Shown here piece by piece: positions 1 to 7,986 of a stretch of 64,000 nucleotides of DNA. Each line of letters begins with the position of its first letter. Positions within the stretch are counted from its first letter, which is position 1. The notes beneath the pieces were generated by a model. The model was not told the DNA's origin. It searched no databases and saw only the letters and a program-made list of their open reading frames with translations. This stretch comes from Edaphobacter flagellatus (GTDB lineage Bacteria; Acidobacteriota; Terriglobia; Terriglobales; Acidobacteriaceae): the NCBI RefSeq assembly GCF_025264665.1, contig NZ_CP073697.1, forward strand, positions 2,914,001-2,978,000, given 5' to 3'. The position numbers were made by a program, and so were the translations under genes.

Positions 1-2
1 TC

Positions 3-1769
3 ATTGGCAAGCACCAGTTCCGTTTTGGCGGTGAGTTCCGCAGAAACTATATGAATCTGCTCTACCAGCGCAACGTCCGTGGCGGCTTTACCTTCGATGG
101 CCAGTCGTCGAAGTCGCTGGCAACTGGCTCGAGCACACCGTATTACCTGGACACATCGTTGGAATCGAGTCCGACGGATCAGTCCGTTCGTTCTCTGGCG
201 GATTTCCTTGCAGGCTATGCAGCGACCGGCACGATCGTCCGTGGTACGCTGCAGCGCGATGTGTGGGTCAACCAGTGGGATATCTTCGCGCAGGACCAAT
301 ACCAGCTTCTGCCGTCACTCACGTTGAACTACGGTGTTCGCTGGGACTACTCCGGTCCTGTTTACACAACGAACGGAACGCTCTCGAACTTCAATCCGAA
401 CTCCACGAGCGGATACTCGGTCGTCGGGGCGGACATCTCCACTCTTTATCCACGCCGTTATACCAACGTTTCGCCACGTTTCGGCTTCAGTCAGAAGGTC
501 ACAGAAAAGCTGGTTGTTCGTGGAACGTATGGGCTGTTCTTCGATCTGCCGAACCTGAACGGCTTCTTTGACAACCGTCCTGGCAATGGAGCATCTGTCG
601 GTGTTCAAGCCAACGATGCAGGTCCGAATCCTGTCTTTACGGTTTCGAAAAACACTCCATTTGTGATCGCCACTGGCGTCGATCCTTTACCGTCGTCGCC
701 GACGTCAGGTGCAATCTTCGGTGTTTCGACGGTTTCGCCGAGCTTCAAGAATGCTTACCTGCAAAACTTCAACCTCAACACGGAGTATCAGTTAAGCCGC
801 AGCACCATCGTGCAGCTCGGCTATGTCGGTTCAGTTGGCCGCCATCTGTTCAATGTGCGCGATATCAACCAGGCTGCGCCGTCAGCTTCTCCCAACACAT
901 CCGTCAACGCCAGCACTGGTGCACCGTGCGGCTCGTCGACGAACTGCGTTACGGCGTTGCAATACTCGCGGCCCTACTTCAGCAAGTTTCCCACCTTTGC
1001 TGCGATCAATCAGTTTGAGTCCAGCGCAGGGTCCAACTATAGCTCGCTGCAAGCAATGATTCGCACCAGCGGTTTCCACGGCCTTACGGCACAGGGTTCT
1101 TACACCTATGGCCACGGACTGGATAACGTGTCGGGAACCCGTAACCTCTCGCCGCAGGATTCACGCAATCTTGCCGGTGAATATGGAAATGCGGATTTTG
1201 ATACGCGGCATACCTTCAACGGTTATATCGTCTATGAGATCCCAACCTTCGGCAGCTTCAAGCCGCTAACGCAGGGCTGGGAGGTGAATAGCTTCCTCAC
1301 CTTCTTCACGGGCAAACCTGTTACGCCGAAGACCAGCAGCAACAATAGTGGTACGGGAGAGAAACAGGATCGTGCGACGCAGATTGCAAATCCGAATACC
1401 AGCAATCGCACCTTCACGCGCAACTCCTCCGGTGCCGGTTATGTTCAGTGGTTTTCACAGGCCGCCTATACGCTGCCTGCAGCCGGTACTTTTAGTCCGA
1501 CTCCGCGTGGCTCGGTCTACGGACCTGGCTTCGGGACGGTGGATGCTTCGCTGGTGAAGAATACGACGCTTTACGAGAACGTCAAGCTTCAACTTCGCGC
1601 GGAGATGTTCAACATCTTCAACCGGTTGAACCTTGCTCCCGTAAGCGGCAGCTTCGGCTCGACGAACTTTGGCCGTGCCACTACAACCGTTGGTGATAAC
1701 GCTGGCGCTCCTGGACTTGGTTCAGGCGAGCCGTTCAATGTACAGTTTGCGGCGAAGATCGTTTTCTAA
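3..1769 (+). CDS. Oar-like TonB-dependent receptor, C-terminal part (truncated by window edge)
   Basis: The frame is open from base 3 and the residues before the first ATG (IGKHQFRFGGEFRRNY) read as receptor barrel, so the true start lies upstream of the window. What remains, about 588 residues, is the beta-barrel half of an Oar-type outer-membrane receptor: alternating aromatic/polar strands, blocks such as NVSPRFGFSQK and QLRAEMFNIFNRLN, and a terminal phenylalanine (AAKIVF), the usual outer-membrane assembly signal. In Terriglobia these receptors carry an N-terminal carboxypeptidase-regulatory-like domain and plug, both missing here because of the edge. The substrate cannot be read from sequence. 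The next gene, an exported M28 peptidase, starts 114 bases downstream, which could fit uptake of peptides or other polymer breakdown products, but that is inference. Confidence 0.85.
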   Translation: MGKHQFRFGGEFRRNYMNLLYQRNVRGGFTFDGQSSKSLATGSSTPYYLDTSLESSPTDQSVRSLADFLAGYAATGTIVRGTLQRDVWVNQWDIFAQDQYQLLPSLTLNYGVRWDYSGPVYTTNGTLSNFNPNSTSGYSVVGADISTLYPRRYTNVSPRFGFSQKVTEKLVVRGTYGLFFDLPNLNGFFDNRPGNGASVGVQANDAGPNPVFTVSKNTPFVIATGVDPLPSSPTSGAIFGVSTVSPSFKNAYLQNFNLNTEYQLSRSTIVQLGYVGSVGRHLFNVRDINQAAPSASPNTSVNASTGAPCGSSTNCVTALQYSRPYFSKFPTFAAINQFESSAGSNYSSLQAMIRTSGFHGLTAQGSYTYGHGLDNVSGTRNLSPQDSRNLAGEYGNADFDTRHTFNGYIVYEIPTFGSFKPLTQGWEVNSFLTFFTGKPVTPKTSSNNSGTGEKQDRATQIANPNTSNRTFTRNSSGAGYVQWFSQAAYTLPAAGTFSPTPRGSVYGPGFGTVDASLVKNTTLYENVKLQLRAEMFNIFNRLNLAPVSGSFGSTNFGRATTTVGDNAGAPGLGSGEPFNVQFAAKIVF

Positions 1770-1883
1770 TCGCAATGATCTGTCAATAACAACACGTTGT
1801 GCAGGCTGAGAGTGCGAAACCACTCTCAGCCTGCACTTTGTTACGGCTGCTTTGGCCACTCAAACGATCAGGAGAGTTCTACG

Positions 1884-3419
1884 ATGAAGCGTTTTGCTGC
1901 TGTTGTTGCATCGACCGCCTTGCTTGCGACGCAGGTGTGTTTTGCTCAGATGGGTGCTCCCGGTGAGCGTCCGGTCGCGCTGCCTGCCGCTCCCGGCCCA
2001 TTGGCTGCGAAGTATAAGACGGACGCCGACAAGATTATTCAGGCTGCGTTGGCCGATGACGATGGCTATGCCGCGCTGGCGTACCTGACCGACCACATCG
2101 GCAAACGTCTCAGCGGCACTCCGCAGTTGAATACGGCTGTTGAGTGGGGTGCCGCGCTGATGAAGAAGGCCGGTCTTGAGAATGTCCACGTGCAGCCGGT
2201 CAATGTGCCGCACTGGGTGCGTGGCGCGGAGTCCGCGACGATCACCTACAAGGGAGAGGCAGGCACGATTGTGAAGCCGCTGCACATGCTTGGCCTGGGC
2301 ATGAGTGTCGGTACGCCGAAGGGAGGTATCACGGCACCCGTGGTTTTCGTGCATACCTTTGAGGAACTGGACAAGCTGCCCGACGCCGAGGTGAAGGGGA
2401 AGGTTGTCGTCTTCAACCCCGGATGGCATGGCTACGGTGTGGGGTCGATGTATCGTACGGGAGGTCCGTCGCGCGCTGCAGCACGGGGAGCGGCAGCGGT
2501 GCTTGTGCGTTCCGCGACCGGTTTGGCGTTGCAGACGCCGCATACCGGCACGCTGCGTTATGACGAGAAACAGCCGAAGGTGCCCTCTGCGGCGATCAGT
2601 GTTGAGGATGCATTGTTGATTGAGCGGCTTACCAAAGAAGGTCCGGTCACGGTGCATCTTGAAATGGCCGCGCATATGGAGCTTGACGTGAAGGCCGGCA
2701 ATGTCATTGGAGAGATCGTCGGCTCGGAGCATCCGGAGCAGGTGGTTGTGCTCGGCGGACACATCGATTCGTGGGATGTCGGCCAGGGAGCACAGGACGA
2801 CGGCTCGGGTATTATGGCGACCTTCGAAGCTGTCTCGCTGATTCATAAGCTGGGACTGAAGCCGAAGCGCACCATCCGCGTCGTCTTCTGGGTGAATGAA
2901 GAGAATGGCGGAGCTGGCGGCCGCGCTTATCGTGAGTGGATCGGCGACAAGATCGGTGATCAGGTAGCTGCGATTGAGATGGACGGTGGAGCAGAGAAGC
3001 CGCTGGGTATCGGCTATGGTGGTTTTGGCGGCCCACGGCGGCCACAGCCTCCCACTCCGGGAGCTGCACCTGCTGCGCGTCCAAGCTTCGACCCGAGTTC
3101 GCTCTCGCCTGAGGAGCAGAAGTCGTTCGCCACGCTGCAGGACATCGTCTCACTGTTGGGAGCGATTGGTACCGATACGGTCTCGCCGGGTGGCGGCGGC
3201 TCGGACATCGGGCCGATTACGGCGGACGGAGTTCCATCGCTCAGCCCACGCACGGTTGGGGAACACTACTTTGACTGGCACCATACTGAGGCCGATACGC
3301 TCGACAAGGTGGACCCGGATTCGTTCAGGAAGAATACGGCGATGCTTTCTGTCGTCGCGTACGTGCTCGCCGATATGGATGGCAAGCTGGCTGGGCGAAA
3401 GTCTACCTTCCGCGAGTAG
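1884..3419 (+). CDS. Exported M28-family zinc aminopeptidase/carboxypeptidase Q-like
   Basis: Product of 511 residues with a signal peptide (MKRFAAVVASTALLATQVCFA). The ATG at 1884 is preferred over an in-frame upstream start because it follows AGGAGAG by 7 bases and begins the signal peptide. The first half contains a PA-like insert. The catalytic core has the M28 di-zinc ligands in order: GGHIDSWD (H293, D295), GAQDDG (D305/D306), NEENGG (E339/E340), MDGG (D367) and HHTEAD (H466/H467). Between D367 and the last histidine lies a Pro/Ala-rich insertion (about residues 374-405) unusual for the family. The enzyme should remove residues from peptides in the periplasm or outside the cell. It follows an Oar-like receptor and is closed by a bidirectional hairpin. 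Confidence 0.88.
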   Translation: MKRFAAVVASTALLATQVCFAQMGAPGERPVALPAAPGPLAAKYKTDADKIIQAALADDDGYAALAYLTDHIGKRLSGTPQLNTAVEWGAALMKKAGLENVHVQPVNVPHWVRGAESATITYKGEAGTIVKPLHMLGLGMSVGTPKGGITAPVVFVHTFEELDKLPDAEVKGKVVVFNPGWHGYGVGSMYRTGGPSRAAARGAAAVLVRSATGLALQTPHTGTLRYDEKQPKVPSAAISVEDALLIERLTKEGPVTVHLEMAAHMELDVKAGNVIGEIVGSEHPEQVVVLGGHIDSWDVGQGAQDDGSGIMATFEAVSLIHKLGLKPKRTIRVVFWVNEENGGAGGRAYREWIGDKIGDQVAAIEMDGGAEKPLGIGYGGFGGPRRPQPPTPGAAPAARPSFDPSSLSPEEQKSFATLQDIVSLLGAIGTDTVSPGGGGSDIGPITADGVPSLSPRTVGEHYFDWHHTEADTLDKVDPDSFRKNTAMLSVVAYVLADMDGKLAGRKSTFRE

Positions 3420-3435
3420 TTTCTTCGAGCAACGA

Positions 3436-3472
3436 AAAGCGGCTGCCTCGAAAGGGCAGCCGTTTTGTATTT
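3436..3472. terminator. Bidirectional intrinsic terminator between convergent genes
   Basis: An 8-bp stem (CGGCTGCC at 3440-3447 with GGCAGCCG at 3455-3462) is flanked by an A-tract on the left and TTTTGTATTT on the right, so both strands show stem plus T-run. It sits between the stop codons of the M28 peptidase (3419) and the aldehyde dehydrogenase (3491). Confidence 0.8.
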
Positions 3473-3490
3473 GTGCGCGGCGTCTGTGGG

Positions 3491-4999
3491 TTAGTCGATA
3501 TCGAAGACGACGCCTTGCGCCAGCGGGAGGTCTGTGCCGTAGTTGATGGTGTTGGTGGCGCGGCGCATGTACTGCTTCCAGGCATCCGAGCCGGACTCGC
3601 GTCCGCCGCCTGTCTCCTTCTCGCCGCCGAAGGCTCCGCCGATCTCGGCGCCTGAGGTGCCGATGTTGACGTTGGCAATGCCGCAGTCCGATCCAGCAAC
3701 CGAGAGAAACCGCTCGGCCTCACGCATGTCCATCGTGAAGATGGCCGACGACAGCCCCTGCGGCACATCGTTATGCAGCGCGATGGCGTCGTCGAAGTTC
3801 TTGTAGCGCAGGATGTAGAGAATCGGCGCAAAAGTCTCATGGCGCACCGTGTCGTTCTGCTGTGTCATTTCGACAAGTGCGGGCCGTACGTAGAAGCCGT
3901 CCGAGCAGCCTGCTACATTAACACGTTCGCCACCATCTACTTTGGCACCGGAGGAGCGCGCGTTGGTGAGTGCAGACTGCATTGCATCAAATGCCTGCTG
4001 ATCGATGAGCGGGCCAACCAACGTGCCTGCCGTGCGTGGGTCGCCGATACTGACCGACGCATACACCTTGCGCAGTTGTGACAGGAACGAATCGTAGACC
4101 GAATCATGCACGATCAGCCGCCGCAGCGTTGTGCAGCGCTGGCCGGCCGTTCCCATCGCTGCAAAAGCGACTCCACGGAGCGCAAGTGCGAGATCGGCCG
4201 AGGGGCAGATAATCGCTGCGTTGTTGCCCCCAAGCTCCAGGATCTGGCGTGCGAAGCGCTGTGCCAGACGAGGCCCGACAGCGCGTCCCATCGCTGTCGA
4301 TCCCGTAGCCGAGACAAGAGGCACCAATGGAGAATCAACCAAAGTCTTGCCTACGACGGCATCGCCGATCAGCAATGACGCCAGGCCGGCCGGAACATTG
4401 CCGAATTTCGCTGCTGCTCGCTCGAAGATCGCCTGCGTGGCCAATGCTGTGAGCGGCGTTTTTTCTGATGGCTTCCACACGATGGAGTTTCCGCAGACGA
4501 GTGCGAGTGCCGCGTTCCAGCTCCATACGGCGACAGGAAAGTTGAAGGCCGAGATGACGCCGGTGACGCCGAGTGGATGCCACGTCTCCATCATGCGGTG
4601 CCGGGGACGCTCTGACGGAATGGTTTGCCCGGCAAGCTGGCGCGACAGGCCAGCCGCAAAGGTGCAGATGTCGATCATCTCCTGCACCTCGCCTAATCCC
4701 TCGGAGACGATCTTGCCTGCTTCGAGCGTAACCAGAGTCCCCAAGGCCTCGCGCTCGGCACGAAGCTCTTCTCCGAGCAGGCGAATCAGCTCACCGCGTC
4801 GTGGCGCGGGAATCTCACGCCATGCAAGAAAGGCCGTGTGCGCCTCGGCGATTATCTTGTCGACATCGTTGGTCGTGCGCACATTGGCGATTATTTCGCC
4901 GTTGATGGGGGAGCGCACCGCAAGGCTGCCTCCGGTGTAAGACTCTGCGGGAACTCCCAGGCGGCCCAGTAGCTTTTCAACTTCAGCACGTATCGTCAT
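3491..4999 (-). CDS. ALDH7-family aldehyde dehydrogenase (alpha-aminoadipic semialdehyde dehydrogenase-like)
   Basis: 502 residues, normal length for the family. NAD(P)-dependent oxidation of an aldehyde to the acid. Visible active-site elements: AFNFP (N153), WKPSEK (K176), ELGGNN (E255, general base) and GQRCTT (C289, nucleophile). The C-terminal block with GGAFGGEKETGGGRESGSDA and ending INYGTDLPLAQG is the ALDH7/antiquitin signature, whose characterised members oxidise L-2-aminoadipate 6-semialdehyde (piperideine-6-carboxylate) in lysine catabolism. No lysine-catabolic neighbour is present, so the substrate is inferred from subfamily only. It ends against the convergent M28 gene and is divergent from frr. 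Confidence 0.9.
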   Translation of the reverse strand: MTIRAEVEKLLGRLGVPAESYTGGSLAVRSPINGEIIANVRTTNDVDKIIAEAHTAFLAWREIPAPRRGELIRLLGEELRAEREALGTLVTLEAGKIVSEGLGEVQEMIDICTFAAGLSRQLAGQTIPSERPRHRMMETWHPLGVTGVISAFNFPVAVWSWNAALALVCGNSIVWKPSEKTPLTALATQAIFERAAAKFGNVPAGLASLLIGDAVVGKTLVDSPLVPLVSATGSTAMGRAVGPRLAQRFARQILELGGNNAAIICPSADLALALRGVAFAAMGTAGQRCTTLRRLIVHDSVYDSFLSQLRKVYASVSIGDPRTAGTLVGPLIDQQAFDAMQSALTNARSSGAKVDGGERVNVAGCSDGFYVRPALVEMTQQNDTVRHETFAPILYILRYKNFDDAIALHNDVPQGLSSAIFTMDMREAERFLSVAGSDCGIANVNIGTSGAEIGGAFGGEKETGGGRESGSDAWKQYMRRATNTINYGTDLPLAQGVVFDID

Positions 5000-5157
5000 A
5001 CGCGGGTAAGCCTAAACTGCCGCCATCGCCGTGGCAAACGATGGAGGGAACCGGTTTGCGCGAAATCCTCGTTCCGTGGGCTGGGCGAACTTCTGGCTGG
5101 ACGGTGTTTTCCATTAGAATCAGCGTTGGCGCAACCGCGCATGAGGACGGCAGGATT

Positions 5158-5742
5158 ATGGCATCGGCAATGGCAGGGATTGCAGCATTGAAGGGTACCC
5201 ACCAGGAGTTGAAGTCGAGGATGGAGAAGTCGGTGGAAGACTTTCGGGCGCATCTGGCCTCGGCACGTACCGGACGCGCCAATGTGCACATGCTCGACCA
5301 GGTAAAGGTGGACTACTACGGCACGGAGACTCCCGTGGCGCAGCTTGGCCAGGTGTCGACGCCGGAGCCGACAATGATCCTTGTGCAGCCCTATGACAAG
5401 GCGATGGTTTCGGCAATTGAGAAGGCGATCCGTACCTCCGGCACGGGGCTCAACCCCATGTCCGACGGTACGGTGGTGCGTGTGCCTGTGCCTCCGATGA
5501 CAGAGGAGAGGCGCAAAGAGGTGGTCAAGCAGCTGCAGAAGACACTCGAAGATCATAAGACGGCGATCCGCAATATTCGCCGCGATGGCAACGATCAGAT
5601 CAAGAAGGCCGCGAAGGACAAGCTGATCTCTGCCGATGATGAGAAGCGCGCCAGCGAAGAGGTGCAGCAGCTGACCGATGCCGAGATCAAGCGCATCGAG
5701 GATCTTTTCAAAGCCAAGGAAAAGGAAGTCATGACCGTCTGA
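5158..5742 (+). CDS. frr: Ribosome recycling factor
   Basis: 194 residues. RRF releases 70S ribosomes from mRNA after termination together with EF-G. Conserved blocks are RTGRAN near the N-terminus, the strand containing VDYYGTETPVAQLGQV, PPMTEERRKEVVKQL and NIRRDGND, with the helical C-terminus ending AKEKEVMTV. The reading frame extends upstream to 5041, but family alignment places the start at ATG 5158 (GAGGA 10 bases upstream) or ATG 5170; 5158 adds only a few residues to the usual 185. In many bacteria frr follows tsf and pyrH; here it stands alone, divergent from an aldehyde dehydrogenase and followed by a strong terminator. Confidence 0.95.
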   Translation: MASAMAGIAALKGTHQELKSRMEKSVEDFRAHLASARTGRANVHMLDQVKVDYYGTETPVAQLGQVSTPEPTMILVQPYDKAMVSAIEKAIRTSGTGLNPMSDGTVVRVPVPPMTEERRKEVVKQLQKTLEDHKTAIRNIRRDGNDQIKKAAKDKLISADDEKRASEEVQQLTDAEIKRIEDLFKAKEKEVMTV

Positions 5743-5763
5743 CAGAACAGGGTATTGATTAGA

Positions 5764-5797
5764 AGAGGCCGCCAGTTGTTGGCGGCCTCTGATTTTT
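5764..5797 (+). terminator. Intrinsic terminator of frr
   Basis: Perfect 11-bp stem AGAGGCCGCCA (5764-5774) / TGGCGGCCTCT (5780-5790), loop GTTGT, then GATTTTT. It lies 22 bases after the frr stop and touches the stop codon of the convergent hydrolase gene. Confidence 0.85.
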
Positions 5798-6740
5798 AAA
5801 CGCCCTGATACACAAGACGCACAAACATCTCGGGCTTCACAAAGCCGTTTCCATATTTCGCGTCGAAGGCGGTGGTCGGCTTCAGCGCAACGGCCTCTTC
5901 TACTGTCTTGCCTTGCTTCTTAATGTCAGCGATTTTGCCGCGAAGCGTGGTCAACATCTCCAGCGTCGCGTCGAGGTCGGTCTTTTTGCCGACTGGACCG
6001 TGACCGGGAATAACAATCGTCGAGGTGGTGCCAATCTCCAGGCTCTTCTTTGTGGCGCGGATCATGCCGTCGATATGTCCTCCCGTCGACGCGTCAAAGA
6101 ACGGATAGGCCCCGCTGAACCATGTATCGCCGACATGCAGCACATCAAGGTCGCCAAAATAGACCGAGATATCTGTATCTGTATGCGCAGGATCGTAGTG
6201 GCTCAGGGCTATAGCCACGCCATTCAGCTTTAGATCGTCTGCGTCTGTAAACACCATCGTTGGGCGCCCATCCTCCGGGACCGGAGGAAAGACGGCATTG
6301 AAGAGCTGTATCGTCTGCGGCGTGCTCAGGCGTTCGCGTGTTCTGCGATGCGCAATAATCGTTGCTCCTGCGCGATGAAGCCACGGATTGCCGTCAGTGT
6401 GATCCCAATGCCAATGTGTGTTGATCAGGTGCTGCACCGGATCGGCGCTGATGGCACTGAGGGCCGCTGTGATCTGCGGTTGCGACGTCGAGACACCCGC
6501 ATCCACCAGTAGCTTGCCCTGCGGCCCGGAAAGCACGGCGATATTCCCGCCTGAGCCCATCAATACATTCAGATTGTCACGCAGCTTTTGAGTCGTGATC
6601 TTCGCAGTGGCAGCCTGGGCACGCCCCTGGATCAGCATCTCCGGAAGGCTCGTTTCCTGGCCAAAGAAGGTTCGTGGTGCGAAGGATGCAAATGCTGTAG
6701 CAGCTCCCGTTGCAAGAAAACGGCGACGTGTTGTGATCAT
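5796..6740 (-). CDS. Tat-exported metallo-beta-lactamase-fold hydrolase
   Basis: 314 residues from the ATG at 6740, which starts a twin-arginine signal (TTRRRFLATGAATAFASFA); an upstream in-frame ATG at 6812 would bury that signal. The metal motif HxHxDH is present as NTHWHWDHTDGN (H109, H111, D113, H114), and the later VIPGHGP supplies another ligand. Layout fits the exported MBL-fold group that includes class B3-like and quinoprotein-relay-type hydrolases rather than a proven beta-lactamase. Tat export suggests the protein folds and binds metal in the cytoplasm before secretion. It follows the DUF4440 gene by 75 bases on the same strand, so the two are probably co-transcribed. Substrate unknown. 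Confidence 0.82.
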   Translation of the reverse strand: MITTRRRFLATGAATAFASFAPRTFFGQETSLPEMLIQGRAQAATAKITTQKLRDNLNVLMGSGGNIAVLSGPQGKLLVDAGVSTSQPQITAALSAISADPVQHLINTHWHWDHTDGNPWLHRAGATIIAHRRTRERLSTPQTIQLFNAVFPPVPEDGRPTMVFTDADDLKLNGVAIALSHYDPAHTDTDISVYFGDLDVLHVGDTWFSGAYPFFDASTGGHIDGMIRATKKSLEIGTTSTIVIPGHGPVGKKTDLDATLEMLTTLRGKIADIKKQGKTVEEAVALKPTTAFDAKYGNGFVKPEMFVRLVYQGV

Positions 6741-6814
6741 ATTTTTGCCTTCTTTTCGATCTGGTTGTTTCAGCTCTATACGATTCGCAAATTCAGCTTG
6801 TGATGCAAACACGG

Positions 6815-7294
6815 TTAACCGGTTGTGTGATCGACGATAATCTTCCAGCCTTTGTCGGTCTTTTCCAGTATCAGCGAAAAGATGCCCGAAGCTGGGCCGC
6901 CGTCCTTCTTGCCGCGCTCCAGGTGATACTTGCCGATGACAACGGCGAAGCGGTCGTCCAGCGGTCGTACCTCCAGCTCTGAAAAACCGAGTGTACCCAT
7001 CGTGGCTTTTGTGGGATAGTCGCGTTTGTATCCTTCGGCTATTCCGGCAAACCCCCGGTTTACCGTTCCCGCGATGAATAGGGTATCCGGCGAGTCCTTA
7101 TAGCTCTCAGCAAACGCCTCAATATCGCCGCGGTTCCATGCAGCTTCCTGTGCCAGCAACACTTTGACAACGTCAAGCTGCTGCTGCGGTACGGTCGTAA
7201 GCTGTTGCTGCTGGCTCCATGCAGGAACGGTCAGCAACGCGGCAGCAAGAAGAGGCAGAACGGGACGAAGGAACACAGCAGCACCTCGGAGCAT
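6815..7294 (-). CDS. Exported DUF4440/SnoaL-like (NTF2-fold) protein
   Basis: 159 residues with a cleavable signal (FLRPVLPLLAAALLTVPAWS). The mature part has the NTF2-like pattern of DUF4440 proteins: an early helix with AAWNRGDIEAFAESY, then strands including FSELEVRPLDDRFAVVIGKY and WKIIVDHT at the C-terminus. This fold forms a cone-shaped pocket used by small enzymes or ligand-binding proteins; no catalytic residue can be assigned from sequence. Located just upstream of the Tat-exported hydrolase on the same strand. Confidence 0.75.
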   Translation of the reverse strand: MLRGAAVFLRPVLPLLAAALLTVPAWSQQQQLTTVPQQQLDVVKVLLAQEAAWNRGDIEAFAESYKDSPDTLFIAGTVNRGFAGIAEGYKRDYPTKATMGTLGFSELEVRPLDDRFAVVIGKYHLERGKKDGGPASGIFSLILEKTDKGWKIIVDHTTG

Positions 7295-7338
7295 CTGGGT
7301 TCACTCTAACAAAACAGATTCCGCTGCCTGCTAACCCT

Positions 7339-7941
7339 TTAGCGGGGTGTTTTGTCGGGACATGGCGCAGCGAATGCAGTCGGCACAATCCAAATGATGG
7401 TTACAAGCGAGATTACGCCCAGAGCGATGCGCGGATGAACGTGTGCCAGCGGAATCGCCGCGATATACAAGACCAGGCTCGCGAGGTGCTTGCGCTGCGT
7501 AGCCGTATCTTCCTGGCTCAGATCGCCGGTTTCTTTTAACAGGCTCTGAATAGCGAGACGGAGCAGAAAAAAGGTAATGCCCGTGACGATCATCGACGCC
7601 GCATACAGGGCGACGGAAAACGAGTTCATATCGTTCTCGATCACATAAGCGGTGAAGAAGGGAAGCAGTGAGGACGCGAAAAGAAACGCCAGGTTGGCGT
7701 AGAGCGCCCAGTGACCACACTGCTCGACCCGGCCAATGAGCTGGTGATGATTCACCCAGTAGATTGCAATAAATGTGAACGACAGCAGGTAGATAAACAA
7801 CATCGGTGCAATTGAAAGAAGACCGGGAATGCCAGCCTCGTGTGGCACTTTCAGCTCAAGCACCATGATGGTGATAATGACGGCAAGCACGCCGTCGGAG
7901 AAGGCCTCGAGTCGCGTCGTGGGGAATCGTTTTTGCTGCAT
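7339..7941 (-). CDS. TMEM175-family (DUF1211) potassium-channel-like membrane protein
   Basis: 200 residues from the ATG at 7941. The N-terminal signature RLEAFSDGVLAVIITIMVLEL matches the R-x-x-x-FSDGV-x-A-I motif of TMEM1 of TMEM175 channels, followed by about five more hydrophobic helices, consistent with the 6-TM bacterial unit that assembles as a tetramer. Characterised bacterial homologues conduct K+. An upstream in-frame extension is Cys-rich and lacks the motif, so it was not used. Divergent from the molybdopterin oxidoreductase, with only 45 bases between the starts. Confidence 0.8.
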   Translation of the reverse strand: MQQKRFPTTRLEAFSDGVLAVIITIMVLELKVPHEAGIPGLLSIAPMLFIYLLSFTFIAIYWVNHHQLIGRVEQCGHWALYANLAFLFASSLLPFFTAYVIENDMNSFSVALYAASMIVTGITFFLLRLAIQSLLKETGDLSQEDTATQRKHLASLVLYIAAIPLAHVHPRIALGVISLVTIIWIVPTAFAAPCPDKTPR

Positions 7942-7986
7942 GCGCCGAGCATACCGCAGAAGTCGGCGCGGGCATAAAATGAATGT

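Noticed and set aside
1860..2846. 328-codon leftward frame opposite the M28 peptidase
   Set aside because: Antisense to an enzyme with all its metal ligands; residue composition typical of a reverse-strand artefact.
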